Shown here: one piece after another, positions 37,008 through 45,366 of the stretch | How the letters are laid out: every line of letters begins with the position of its first letter | Position numbering within the stretch: position 1 is the stretch's first letter | Origin: Desulfomonilaceae bacterium | GTDB lineage: Bacteria > Desulfobacterota > Desulfomonilia > Desulfomonilales > Desulfomonilaceae | DNA: 59,057 nucleotides | NCBI GenBank assembly: GCA_031082285.1 | Contig: JAVHLK010000025.1 | Coordinates: 1 to 59,057 of the forward strand | Direction: 5' to 3' | The notes under the pieces: generated by a model | Databases searched by the model: none | What the model saw: the letters and a program-made list of their open reading frames with translations, nothing else | What the model was told of the DNA's origin: nothing | Made by a program: the position numbers and the translations under genes

Positions 37008-37103
37008 ACTTGAACTCCTTCGTTCCCCTCAAGGAGATACTACTCGCTCCCGGGAAACTTGAATGATAACTACCCAGTATCAGAACGAAAAAAAAGTTCT
37101 TGA

Positions 37104-37132
37104 GATTCTAGCCAATTCCGTCAAAAAAATCA
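37104..37132 (-). promoter_or_regulatory. Promoter of the YGQ-repeat gene
   Basis: On the minus strand TTGATT (37132-37127), 17-base spacer, TAGAAT (37109-37104). It gives a 5' UTR of about 90 bases with an A/T-rich start, then GAAGGAG before the ATG at 37007. Confidence 0.6.
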
Positions 37133-37197
37133 AGCTACTTTTTGAAACTGCCCTACTGCATTGACTTCGTGAATCGGTGAGTTTATCCTCACGCGGC

Positions 37198-38007
37198 ATG
37201 AAAGTAGCTCACCTCTCGGATCTACATTTTGGCCGTCATGTGTCCAACGAGCAACTGGAGGCCTTGAGATACGACCTGATTTCTCGTGGCCTCGATATCA
37301 TTGTCATTTCAGGAGACATCACCGATCGCGGCACGGTGTCTCAATTTCGATGGGCACGAGATTTCCTCCAGGATCTCAATATACCATTCATGAGCGTCCC
37401 CGGAAACCGAGAAATCAGTGTGACCGCTTTCTGGGAATGGATGTTCCCCGGATTGGCCATGAGGCGTTATGGCCGGTTTTTCGGAAGCCCCGACAGAATC
37501 CTTCATCGTAGCAACGGCTCCGACACGGTCTTTTTCGGACTCAACTCAGTCCACCCGTTCCCGTCATGGCCGGGAACCATAAGAAGAGACACGCGGCACT
37601 GGCTGAGAGAGCAGGCCGGCCGGTTCCCCGACTGCAGTAAAGTCCTTGTTCTTCATCATCCCGTCTTGCCCGTGGTGCGCAGCTCGTCCTTTTGGGCACA
37701 TACCCTGTCCGATGCAGGGGAAGTGCTCAACATCTGTTCCCATGTCGGCATTACATTGATCTTGCAGGGACACAAGCACCGGTCGTCCATCATGGAAATC
37801 CGAATTCCCGAACGCAACACCTCAGTCGTCGTCTCCGCATCAGGCGCGCCTTTGGTGCCTCACTGGGATCCCACCTATCACGTCATCGACATATCCGCCA
37901 CTATAATCGTTGCCGAGCGCCGAGAGTTTTCGGCCCACGGTTTCGTCGAGCGAGGGACCTACGGCTTCTCCTTCCCCGAAGGTGCCACAAGAGGATCCGG
38001 CACGTGA
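37198..38007 (+). CDS. Metallophosphoesterase-like protein with altered GNHD motif
   Basis: 269 aa from the ATG at 37198 (an upstream GTG at 37177 is possible; neither has a clear RBS). Calcineurin-type blocks HLSDLHFG, VISGDITDRG, VLHHPV and LQGHKHRSS are present. The third block, normally G-N-H-D/E, reads VPGNREIS, so the metal-ligand region is changed (His to Arg). Activity may be lost or shifted. It is paralogous to the protein at 26914-27720 but shares only the motifs. No signal peptide. It stands alone, divergent from the YGQ gene. Confidence 0.75.
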   Translation: MKVAHLSDLHFGRHVSNEQLEALRYDLISRGLDIIVISGDITDRGTVSQFRWARDFLQDLNIPFMSVPGNREISVTAFWEWMFPGLAMRRYGRFFGSPDRILHRSNGSDTVFFGLNSVHPFPSWPGTIRRDTRHWLREQAGRFPDCSKVLVLHHPVLPVVRSSSFWAHTLSDAGEVLNICSHVGITLILQGHKHRSSIMEIRIPERNTSVVVSASGAPLVPHWDPTYHVIDISATIIVAERREFSAHGFVERGTYGFSFPEGATRGSGT

Positions 38008-38148
38008 AGATCCATGCGTCGTCGATGTTCGGCAATGCGACGTGTACAAGCCTTGCACGCACCCATCGGCCGAGATGCTCGTTCTACATCCCTCGACGCC
38101 GGCAGTAAACCGGTGAGACTCGTAGTCGTCGGTTGATTGAGCGCGGTG

Positions 38149-38847
38149 TCAACCGTTCTCCCGCAATGCAATGACGCGGGTTCGGTTGACCTCGGCATCC
38201 GATCGCCTGATATAGTGAGGAATCAGAGCATGGACGAGGCCGGGATCTCCCCGCTTGAGGCGCTCCTGAGCCAGAAAAGCACAGTCCGCCGGGGACGGTT
38301 CTTCGACGAAACTCTTCACCAGGTTGGATCTTGATTCGACGAATGCATCGGCAACACGATCTCCGCACACCACCAGAGGATCGGAATGACGATCCAGGAA
38401 TCTCGGGAAGTCCTCCAAACTCATCAGATGCGGTCCTTCCACCACGGAGACATCATCCCCCGCTCTTCTATACACCGCGGTGTAGACCTCATGCCGTCGC
38501 GCATCGATCACCGGCACGACAAGCTCGGCACGACGTGTTGCCTGCCAGGCGATCACATCGAGACTGGACACTCCGACGGCCGGCTTCTTCAACGCCAACG
38601 CCAGTCCCTTCACCACGGCAAGCCCGACTCGAATCCCGGAAAAAGTGCCCGGTCCCGTAGCCGCCGCGAACCCATGTATGTCTTCAAGGTGAATTCCCGT
38701 CCTCTCGGTCAAATCCTCGATGGCAGGCACCACGTTCTCGAGATGTTCACGCGACGGAGGCCGCGTTAACTGCCCTAGAATATCAGGGCCTTTTGTAATC
38801 GCAACGCCGAGGCGAGGAGTAGTTGAGTGTATTGCGAGGACGATCAC
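38149..38847 (-). CDS. tsaB: tRNA threonylcarbamoyladenosine biosynthesis protein TsaB
   Basis: 232 aa, GTG start. An ASKHA-fold protein: LAIHSTTPRLGVAI at the N-terminus, then SREHLENVVPAIEDL and FAAATGPGTFSGIRVGLAVV-KGLALAL, the TsaB signature. It has the shortened C-terminal domain of TsaB rather than the metal-binding TsaD. With TsaC, TsaD and TsaE it makes t6A37 in ANN-decoding tRNAs. rseP lies 180 bases upstream on the same strand. Confidence 0.9.
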   Translation of the reverse strand: MIVLAIHSTTPRLGVAITKGPDILGQLTRPPSREHLENVVPAIEDLTERTGIHLEDIHGFAAATGPGTFSGIRVGLAVVKGLALALKKPAVGVSSLDVIAWQATRRAELVVPVIDARRHEVYTAVYRRAGDDVSVVEGPHLMSLEDFPRFLDRHSDPLVVCGDRVADAFVESRSNLVKSFVEEPSPADCAFLAQERLKRGDPGLVHALIPHYIRRSDAEVNRTRVIALRENG

Positions 38848-39027
38848 TTGTATCCGTTCCCTCGGCGAGTCCCGGAGGACGGACCTTCCGGTTGCGCCGT
38901 ATGGACGTCGGTCGCTGCATCAACGGGCGTGGCCATTGCGCTTGCATGCAGCGCTCTCGCGTGCGGGCACAGGGTCAAGGAGTTCACGCCGCCTGCCGTG
39001 GGCCGTCGGCTGGGATTGCCTGAATGA

Positions 39028-40110
39028 TTACGGTCCCGGCGCGAGAGACCAACCCTGGGTAATGATCCGGGAGATGTCGTTGTAGATGACGAGGCCCATG
39101 AGGAACACGATGAAGAGGAATCCTGCCTGGACGGCAACTTCTCTTATTCTTCCGGTAACGGGTCTCCTGATGACGGCCTCGATTGCGAAGAACATGAGAT
39201 GGCCGCCGTCCAGGATCGGGATCGGAAGCAGGTTGATGATGGCCAGGTTGATGCTGATATAGCTCAGAAGAAAGACGAAGTTGAACAATCCGGCCCGAAA
39301 ACTCTCGCCCGACGCCTGAAGGATGGTTATGGGCCCACTAAGAGCCTTGGCGCTGACCTTGCCTCGCACGAGATTCACCAGGGTAACCACAACGAGTCCG
39401 GTCAACTCGCCGGTGAAGCGAGCACCCTCGTACACGGCCTCCACCGGCCCCAACGTCACGGTCGTCCCGGCAGGTCCCACTCCGATTCGGCCGATGGGAT
39501 CGCCGAAAATGCCGGGCTGATCGGAGAGTTCGGGAGTGATCCTCAGATCCTTTTCCAGGCCGTCTCTGTCGATCTTGACGCTCAGTTCCCTCCCGGGGCT
39601 TTTCTCTATCATCCGGCGCATGTCCTGCCAACGCCACACCGAATGCCCGTCAATGGCCGTGATCCGGTCTCCGGACTTCAGGCCCGCTTCCTTGGCGGGG
39701 GTTCCGTCAACCACATTGCCGATATCACTCGTCAGCACCGGCCATCCCGCCATATAGCCCGCACTGAGCAGTACAACGGCCAGCAGATAGTTGGAAAGCG
39801 GTCCTGCGATGACTATGGCGACTCTCGCCCACAACGGTTTGGAGGTAAATGCCCGAGGCTTTTCTTCCTCCGGCACGGTCTCGTCCGACTCCGGGTCCTC
39901 GCCCAGGAGTTTTACGTACCCGCCCAATGGAAGCCAGCCGATCATGTATTCGGTTTCCCCCCATTTCCGCTTTACTATGGAGGACACAAACCCGAGAGAG
40001 AACTTGAGAACCTTGACTCCGACCAGTTTAGCGATGATGAAGTGACCGAACTCGTGAACAAAGATTAGGATACCGAGAAGGACAATGAATCCGATAAAAT
40101 AGTCCACCAA
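39028..40110 (-). CDS. rseP: Site-2 intramembrane metalloprotease RseP
   Basis: 360 aa, with TTG (40110) or GTG (40107) as start behind GGAGG. The first membrane helix carries the zinc site HEFGH (residues 19-23); the third zinc ligand is in the C-terminal LLPIPILDGGH. Between lie a PDZ domain (about 125-200; VVDGTPAKEAGLKSGDRITAIDGH) and four membrane segments. RseP releases envelope-stress sigma factors by cleaving anti-sigma factors and also clears signal-peptide remnants. It diverges from nadD. Confidence 0.93.
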   Translation of the reverse strand: MVDYFIGFIVLLGILIFVHEFGHFIIAKLVGVKVLKFSLGFVSSIVKRKWGETEYMIGWLPLGGYVKLLGEDPESDETVPEEEKPRAFTSKPLWARVAIVIAGPLSNYLLAVVLLSAGYMAGWPVLTSDIGNVVDGTPAKEAGLKSGDRITAIDGHSVWRWQDMRRMIEKSPGRELSVKIDRDGLEKDLRITPELSDQPGIFGDPIGRIGVGPAGTTVTLGPVEAVYEGARFTGELTGLVVVTLVNLVRGKVSAKALSGPITILQASGESFRAGLFNFVFLLSYISINLAIINLLPIPILDGGHLMFFAIEAVIRRPVTGRIREVAVQAGFLFIVFLMGLVIYNDISRIITQGWSLAPGP

Positions 40111-40159
40111 CAGAGCCTCCGGGGAGCAATTGGGTTGGAATCGCGCATTGACATGGCAA

Positions 40160-40187
40160 TTGCTCTTTCAATTTCTTCTGATAGAAT
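40160..40187 (+). promoter_or_regulatory. Weak promoter candidate for nadD-rsfS
   Basis: TTGCTC (40160-40165), 16-base spacer, TAGAAT (40182-40187), 13 bases before the nadD ATG. The short leader makes this tentative. Confidence 0.35.
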
Positions 40188-40199
40188 ATAGGATCTTTT

Positions 40200-40880
40200 A
40201 TGGTGAAAACAAGCCCTTTCTTCCGCAGTGGTAGACTCTTGAAAATAGGAATCCTGGGAGGGACGTTCAATCCGCCGCACTTTGGTCACCTGCGCCTCGC
40301 AGAAGAGGTCGCGTACACGCACCGACTCGACCGGATCGTGTTCGTCCCCAGCTACATACCGCCACACAAGGCACTGAGCGAAATCGCGTCTCCAACGGAC
40401 CGCATGAATATGACGTCATTGGCATGCGAAGGAAACCCGGCGTTTGCGGTTTCGGACATGGAGATCGCGGCGGGAGGGCCTTCGTACACGGTGGACACGC
40501 TCGAAGCGCTGGCCAATGAGCGAAGCGGCGAGATCTTTTTCATCCTCGGAACCGATGCGCTGCGTGAGATTTATACGTGGAAGAATTACGAACGGCTCTT
40601 CTCACTTTCGCATTTCATCGCGGTCACTCGCCCCGGTTCGGACTTCCGATCCGCGTGGGATGATCTGCCCGAACACTTCAGGGCGAAATTCCGGGAAGAG
40701 CTCGGCTGCCTTGTTCATGCCGGCTCGGCGCGTGTCATCCCTTCGACGGTGCGAGGATTGGAAATCTCCGCAACCATGATACGGGACCTCCTGAAAGCCG
40801 GCAACAGCATTCGTTACCTGGTCCCGGATTCCGTCCGAACGTACATTATGGATACACAACTCTACAGGATCGACTCTTGA
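40200..40880 (+). CDS. nadD: Nicotinate-nucleotide adenylyltransferase NadD
   Basis: 226 aa. The nucleotidyltransferase motifs GGTFNPPHFGHL (H-x-G-H) and LEISATMIRDLLKAG are present, together with FVPSYIPPHK and the FILGTDAL strand. It adenylates nicotinate mononucleotide in NAD synthesis. The first 13 residues precede the usual family start, and a TTG at 40239 would give the canonical (M)KIGILGGTFNP; I keep the ATG because of its position. Its stop overlaps the rsfS TTG start, so the genes are coupled. Confidence 0.92.
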   Translation: MVKTSPFFRSGRLLKIGILGGTFNPPHFGHLRLAEEVAYTHRLDRIVFVPSYIPPHKALSEIASPTDRMNMTSLACEGNPAFAVSDMEIAAGGPSYTVDTLEALANERSGEIFFILGTDALREIYTWKNYERLFSLSHFIAVTRPGSDFRSAWDDLPEHFRAKFREELGCLVHAGSARVIPSTVRGLEISATMIRDLLKAGNSIRYLVPDSVRTYIMDTQLYRIDS

Positions 40881-41338
40881 AAAAGCACCCCTCCCGAGAC
40901 GAAGCGCCGACATTGACTCCCAAGGAGACGGCCGAAATCCTCCTGCGTGCGGCTTTGTCCAAGAAAGCCGGCAATCCTGTTCTGATACGTCTCCAAGGAT
41001 TGACCACTCTGGCGGACTACTTCCTTATCGTGTCAGGTCGGTCGAGCAAGCAGGTGAAGGCCATAGCCGAGGCCGTCCTCACGGAAGCGAAGAAACACGG
41101 CATAGAGAGGTTGTCCGCCGAGGGCACGTCTCACGGCCATTGGGCACTTCTCGACTACGGTGATGTGATCGTACACGTCTTTCACACGCCGGTCAGGGAA
41201 TTCTACGACCTGGAAGGACTGTGGGCCGAAGCTCCTCGTGAGCAATTCACCGGAGACCTGGCCCGTGAGATTGAGGCGAGTGAGAAAAGCCTTGACGAGG
41301 ATGAAATCGAAGATGAGGACGACTTCCCCGACTACTGA
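40877..41338 (+). CDS. rsfS: Ribosomal silencing factor RsfS
   Basis: 153 aa, with a TTG start overlapping the nadD stop (TTGA). Family motifs: DYFLIVSGRSSKQVKAIAEA, EGTSHGHWALLDYGDVIVHVF, and REFYDLEGLWAEAPR. RsfS binds ribosomal protein L14 and blocks subunit joining in starvation. The C-terminal 25 residues are an acidic tail (DEDEIEDEDDFPDY). nadD-rsfS is a conserved pair. Confidence 0.92.
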   Translation: MKKHPSRDEAPTLTPKETAEILLRAALSKKAGNPVLIRLQGLTTLADYFLIVSGRSSKQVKAIAEAVLTEAKKHGIERLSAEGTSHGHWALLDYGDVIVHVFHTPVREFYDLEGLWAEAPREQFTGDLAREIEASEKSLDEDEIEDEDDFPDY

Positions 41339-41371
41339 TTCACGTCCGTTTCTCCACGAGCATCGATCGGG

Positions 41372-41671
41372 TCATTTGAGATTCTTGAACAAATCTTCGA
41401 GCTTGCGTTTAGCTTGGGCAGCCTTGTCCCGCGTTGTCGACGCGACCTTTGCCTCACGCAAATTAAAGTAGTCACAGAAGTTCCGCCGATCCTTGACCGA
41501 CACCTTCTCGGCTTGCGGTTCTCTGCACTGGTTGGGGGCCGATTCATCGTACTCGGTACAATTCAGGCAGCAGTGAACATCCGAACCGCAGTTGGTACAC
41601 GTATCGTTTCTGAATACCTTTTCCGAGAATTCAAGGCGAGTACCGCAGTGGTGACAGTGTCCTATTCTCAT
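41372..41671 (-). CDS. Small zinc-ribbon protein
   Basis: 99 aa, ATG with GAGGTAACCA directly upstream. Nine cysteines, with C-x2-C pairs at 6/9 (CHHC) and 25/28 (CTNC), a CCLNC cluster at 34-38, and further Cys at 49 and 66. This fits two or more zinc knuckles. The C-terminal half is helical and basic (KAAQAKRKLEDLFKNLK), suggesting nucleic-acid binding. Conserved proteins of this look are common in deltaproteobacteria; no function known to me. It converges with rsfS. Confidence 0.7.
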   Translation of the reverse strand: MRIGHCHHCGTRLEFSEKVFRNDTCTNCGSDVHCCLNCTEYDESAPNQCREPQAEKVSVKDRRNFCDYFNLREAKVASTTRDKAAQAKRKLEDLFKNLK

Positions 41672-41982
41672 TGGTTACCTCTCGAAGCATCGTCCTGTGC
41701 CGCACACCCGTAGGCGGCTGCACGTCCTCGACGGACCGAGACCGTGGATTACGGGTTCCGTCCATTGCGTGTGTCCGCGCCGACCGCGATTCTGAAACCA
41801 TTCGCAATGATAACCGAAATCAAGCCGTCCGTGAAGATCTCGCAATGGTTTTGCGCGCCGGCGTCGCACAAGTGACTTCTTGGAAAACCCGTTTGGTATT
41901 ACACTGGATACCTTCGTCTGCCGGGCATCCGTCAAGCTGCGGCAGCGACGCGAAATCAACCACGAGAAAGGAGCGCGTCATC
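41672..41982. other. Divergent intergenic region, no gene seen
   Basis: 311 bases between the divergent zinc-ribbon and PPC-domain genes. No strong promoter pair recognised. Confidence 0.35.
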
Positions 41983-42414
41983 ATGGCGGATTCATTTCTG
42001 GTTCGCTTGCCCAAGGGCATGGACCTTCTCGAGGCCATTGCCGAAGAGTTTCGGAAGCGATCCATCAGTAAGGCTTCGTTCAGTCTGGTCGGAGCAGTGG
42101 AGCGGGCCGTCGTCGGGTTTTACGACCTCGGCAAGAAGGAATATAAGAACACGACCCTGGAAGGAGACTACGAAATCGCGGCATGCATGGGCAACGTGTC
42201 GATTAAGGACGGAGAGGTCTTCGTGCATGCGCACATCACACTGTCGGGAGACGACTATCGCGCGTTCGGCGGTCATCTCATGCCGGGCACGGTGCTCTTT
42301 GCCGCGGAACTGTGCGGCACCCCGCTTCCCGGAGATCCGCTCGTCAGGGAGTTTGACGAGGCCACAGGGCTCTATCTCTGGGGAGGCACGCGTCCGGAAA
42401 AAGAGTCGGAATGA
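41983..42414 (+). CDS. PPC/DUF296-domain protein
   Basis: 143 aa from the ATG at 41983 with AAAGGAG ten bases upstream. The sequence follows the PPC (DUF296) pattern: SFLVRLPKGMDLLEAIAEEF, SFSLVGAVERAVVGFYD, then H-A-H-I-T-L-S-G-D-D and GGHLMPGTVLFAAEL. The conserved histidines in VHAHITLS and GGHL are present. Plant relatives add an AT-hook and bind DNA; the stand-alone bacterial form is a trimer of unknown function with a possible metal site. Confidence 0.85.
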   Translation: MADSFLVRLPKGMDLLEAIAEEFRKRSISKASFSLVGAVERAVVGFYDLGKKEYKNTTLEGDYEIAACMGNVSIKDGEVFVHAHITLSGDDYRAFGGHLMPGTVLFAAELCGTPLPGDPLVREFDEATGLYLWGGTRPEKESE

Positions 42415-42718
42415 GCCCTGCGTGTACGACATGATCGTGCAGCCGCGGTGGGGGTGAGAAGCGGAGACAGCGACACGCCGAACCGACGTCTTACGCGGGT
42501 GGGGAGACAACCTTTCGGTTGATACCGCCGGCCGATTCGGCTACCCTTAGCGGAAAGACCGGTTCCACTAGGTACGTCATGAAACACCTTCTCGCTTCAG
42601 GCCCACGTACGCGGTGCTCGTCCGTTGACGGGCTCTGTCGTTCCATCTCGAACCGACCCTCCATAGGGTGTTCGTCCGCCCGGGACCGTCGGAAAAAGAC
42701 TCGCTGCGGACAGGATGT
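42415..42718. other. Intergenic, no gene seen
   Basis: 304 bases with shadow-type frames only. Confidence 0.3.
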
Positions 42719-43651
42719 ATGAGGCTCAACGATCTGATCCTGTTCGGCGTGGTCTTTGGTTCCATGAGTTGGGCGATCTTCTTTCCGACCACGGGGGAAG
42801 CCTTTCAGCCTTTGCTCCTCCCTTTCATGATGACTCTCCTGTTCTTGAGCTTCCTGGGGATAAAGTTCAACGCGCTGATGGACACATCACGGGCCGCACT
42901 GAGTCGGCTGGGGATGCTCGCCGCGGTGAAACTCGTCATTCTTCCGGTGGCTCTTTACTGGGCGGCGGCAATCTTCGTGCCCGATTTCGCGCTGCCGGTA
43001 CTGCTGCTCACCGGGATCTCAACCGGGGTCGTTGCTCCGTTCATGGGGAGTCTCGTCAATGCCGACCCGACCACGATCGTTCGTATGGTCATCGTCACGT
43101 CGGTGCTCGTACCCTTCACGTTGCCTCCGCTGGTAAAGATACTTGCCGGAGCTTCGCTCACCATCCCGGTTTCGGTTATGATGCGAATGCTTGCCGTGGT
43201 GATTTTCCTCCCCATGTTCGCCGTGTGGATAATGAGAAGATTCGCTCCGGGATTTCTCGACAAGGTGCGCGCTCGTCAGTTTCCCATTGCCATGTTCTTG
43301 TTCGCGGCGGTGAACCTGGGCGTGTTCTCCAAGTATTCCGAATTCTTCTTCGGTCATCCCGGCCAACTGGTCATGGCGGTGGGAATTGCGTACCTCCTTG
43401 CAATCATTTACTATCTTACGGGATTCATTCTCAGCCCCAAACAGGAGGTAAAAGAGCAGGTTGCGGCGGGCGTCAGCCTGGCGATCGTGAACAACGTGCT
43501 CGTGATCGTATTCTCATCCGAGTTCTTCGGTCCTCTTTCCCCCACTGTTGCGGCCATGTACATGTTCCCCTATTACACGCTTATCGTCCCTGTCAAACTG
43601 TTGGCACGGCGCCTGGACAGAGGGACGCGAGAGAGGAAGCTGACAGGATGA
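42719..43651 (+). CDS. Bile-acid:sodium symporter (BASS) family transporter
   Basis: 310 aa from the ATG at 42719, behind an AGGA. About ten hydrophobic helices. The BASS-type helix-break motifs are visible in PVLLLTGISTGVVAPFMGSL and in GVSLAIVNNVLVIVFSSEFF (crossover helices). Bacterial members carry organic anions such as bile acids, pantoate, oxo-acids or arsenite-like ions with sodium; this substrate is unknown. Its stop overlaps the apbE start by 4 bases. A second ATG at 42715 begins a long open frame that is a shadow (see rejected list). Confidence 0.8.
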   Translation: MRLNDLILFGVVFGSMSWAIFFPTTGEAFQPLLLPFMMTLLFLSFLGIKFNALMDTSRAALSRLGMLAAVKLVILPVALYWAAAIFVPDFALPVLLLTGISTGVVAPFMGSLVNADPTTIVRMVIVTSVLVPFTLPPLVKILAGASLTIPVSVMMRMLAVVIFLPMFAVWIMRRFAPGFLDKVRARQFPIAMFLFAAVNLGVFSKYSEFFFGHPGQLVMAVGIAYLLAIIYYLTGFILSPKQEVKEQVAAGVSLAIVNNVLVIVFSSEFFGPLSPTVAAMYMFPYYTLIVPVKLLARRLDRGTRERKLTG

Positions 43652-44790
43652 GGCGTCAATGGCTGTCCCGCATTGCCGTACCGGCTTGCATGACGGTTCT
43701 GTTCTGCTCTTGTACGGGGGGACCATCCGGTGACTTGCACAAAGAGACCCGTTTTCTCATGGGAACCTTTGTGGAAGTGACCGTCAAGGGTCCGGCTCAA
43801 GAGGCCAAACGAGCCGTTGGAGCGGTGTTCGACGAAATGAAGCGAGTGGAGGAGTTGACGTCTTTCCACACGTCGTCGGGATTAACACAGGTCAACGCGT
43901 CGGCCGGTCAAGGGAGCGTGCAGGCCGATCCCGAACTGGCAACACTGGTCGGTGAGAGTCTCTCGTTTGCCAGGGAAACCGACGGAGCTTTCGATCCCAC
44001 CCTGGGGCCGCTCGCAAAACTGTGGAATTTCAGCGCGGGAGAGCCCCGCCTTCCCGAAGATTCCGAGATCAAAGCCGCTCTGGACAAGAGGGGGTGGCAA
44101 CACGTGACGGTGGACGCATCCAGCGGGACCATCACCCTCCCCCGGGAACAGATGTCACTGGATCTGGGCGGCATCGCAAAAGGCTACTCCCTGGATCGCG
44201 CCCGCCTGGTACTCGTGAAACTGGGAGTTCAGTCTGCGCTCATCAATGCAGGCGGAGACATTCTGGCAGTCGGAGAGAAAAGTCCGGGACATCCGTGGCG
44301 TATCGGGGTTCAGGACCCGCGCAATCCAAACGGATTGGTGGCCGTGGCCACACTCCGCGATCGAGTGATCGTCACGTCGGGGGATTACGAGAGGTTCTTT
44401 GTCCACGAAGGCAAACGGTACCACCACATTCTCAACCCTGAGACGGGTTATCCTGCCGGCGGACTGCGTTCCGTCACGATTATCGCGGCCGACGGGGTGC
44501 GGGCGGACGCAATGGCCACGGCGGTCTTCGGCCTCGGGGCAAAACGGGGCCTGGAATATGTGGAAAAAACTCCCGATGTGGAAGGATTCTTGATCGATGC
44601 GAATGGTGAAATGTTCTTTACGTCGGGAGCGGCGGACTTGATCCAAACGACCGACGGACAACCGCCCAAACCGAACCGGGTGAACACGAGTTCCCGCTCC
44701 GGGCAACCATTCCCTTTCGCGGGGACGGAACTCATCGACCACTTACTCGTTGCGATTCCGTGCCTGAACCAAAGGAAGCAATCGGGTTGA
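43648..44790 (+). CDS. apbE: FAD:protein FMN transferase ApbE, probable lipoprotein
   Basis: 380 aa, ATG overlapping the previous stop (ATGA). A signal sequence with a Cys-rich end (TVLFCSCTGG) suggests a lipoprotein. ApbE features: ETRFLMGTFVEVTV near the N-terminus, LDLGGIAKGYSLDRA (flavin-binding lysine), ALINAGGDILAVGEK, YHHILNPETGYPAGG and the magnesium-binding DAMATAVFGLG. It attaches FMN to threonine in exported flavoproteins such as the RNF or NQR subunits. The last 45 residues (after GAADLIQT) go beyond the normal end and may come from loss of the original stop. Link to the BASS protein unknown. Confidence 0.92.
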   Translation: MRRQWLSRIAVPACMTVLFCSCTGGPSGDLHKETRFLMGTFVEVTVKGPAQEAKRAVGAVFDEMKRVEELTSFHTSSGLTQVNASAGQGSVQADPELATLVGESLSFARETDGAFDPTLGPLAKLWNFSAGEPRLPEDSEIKAALDKRGWQHVTVDASSGTITLPREQMSLDLGGIAKGYSLDRARLVLVKLGVQSALINAGGDILAVGEKSPGHPWRIGVQDPRNPNGLVAVATLRDRVIVTSGDYERFFVHEGKRYHHILNPETGYPAGGLRSVTIIAADGVRADAMATAVFGLGAKRGLEYVEKTPDVEGFLIDANGEMFFTSGAADLIQTTDGQPPKPNRVNTSSRSGQPFPFAGTELIDHLLVAIPCLNQRKQSG

Positions 44791-44843
44791 TTTGACTGAG
44801 TGCTCTGTGGCATAAATACGGTCGCACATTTCTTCCGCGTCGA

Positions 44844-44930
44844 GATTGCTTTCCCGCGTTCTGCGCGGGACTCGGCGCCTCGCAATGACGTATTTGGTTC
44901 GACGGCCGCTCAAAGTGAATGCCGACTCCC
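44844..44930. repeat. Dispersed repeat B, copy 2
   Basis: GATTGCTTTCCCGCGTTCTG, then CGCGGGACTC...CGCAATGACG, followed by TTTGGTTCGACGGCCGCTC. It is nearly the same as 46566-46650 and is the reverse orientation of the 17384-17466 copy. It contains an internal CCCGCG-ttctg-CGCGGG hairpin. Just upstream, TGTGGCATAAATACGGT resembles the start of repeat A near 9181. Confidence 0.75.
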
Positions 44931-44945
44931 CATGGGCTTTTTGCC

Positions 44946-44974
44946 TTGATCATTCCCGCGTAAAGAGGTAGAAT
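44946..44974 (+). promoter_or_regulatory. Promoter of the small lipoprotein gene
   Basis: TTGATC (44946-44951), 17-base spacer, TAGAAT (44969-44974). About 30 bases before the ATG; GGTGAGAG serves as RBS. Confidence 0.6.
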
Positions 44975-45004
44975 GCGCTACGATGTCCAGTCGGTGAGAG
45001 TTCT

Positions 45005-45241
45005 ATGAAAGCTTGTTTCAAGATCTGCTTACTCGGTGCAATTTTGATCGGGCTGCTTGCCGCGTCCGGATGCGTGAGCTGCCTGCCGCAGTATACGGCT
45101 CCGTCCCATGCGCCGGTATCCGGCTCATACCCGGTTGGGCACGACCCGTACATCCCCATGGACCACAACCCTTCCCCCCTCAATTTCTGGGATAGCCTGG
45201 CCTCCGTGGCCGCACCGTTTCTCTACGGCCCTCCCCGGTAG
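45005..45241 (+). CDS. Small proline-rich lipoprotein
   Basis: 78 aa. Signal sequence with a clear lipobox, LLAASGC (Cys22), then a Pro/Tyr-rich mature part (CLPQYTAPSHAPVSGSYPVG; DHNPSPLNFWDSLASVAAPF). The final LYGPPR and the 'FWDSLASVAAPF' amphipathic segment recall the C-terminal part of the exported 147-aa protein at 46715 (GYLWSYMPAPVRG). Probably anchored in the outer membrane. No family recognised. Confidence 0.6.
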   Translation: MKACFKICLLGAILIGLLAASGCVSCLPQYTAPSHAPVSGSYPVGHDPYIPMDHNPSPLNFWDSLASVAAPFLYGPPR

Positions 45242-45366
45242 TCTCATTCGCGCGCGGATCCGTAACCGGGCACGGCCCAGGGGGCCTGAGCCGGGAACGA
45301 ACACGGATCGGATACCGACCTCATGAGAGTGACTTCGGAGATGCACGTAAGGGGAGACCGCTGTGT

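Noticed and set aside
36207-37013. 268-codon and 227-codon frames opposite the YGQ-repeat gene
   Set aside because: They arise from the tandem repeats read on the other strand (Leu/Arg/Pro-rich periodic sequence); the minus-strand frame has signal peptide, promoter and RBS.
42715-44790. 691-codon open frame beginning at an ATG 4 bases before the BASS gene start and running into apbE
   Set aside because: Up to 43647 the translation is Arg/Gly/His/Ser-rich and lacks membrane helices, while the +1 frame encodes a clear ten-helix transporter. The long open stretch is a codon-bias shadow that happens to be in frame with apbE.
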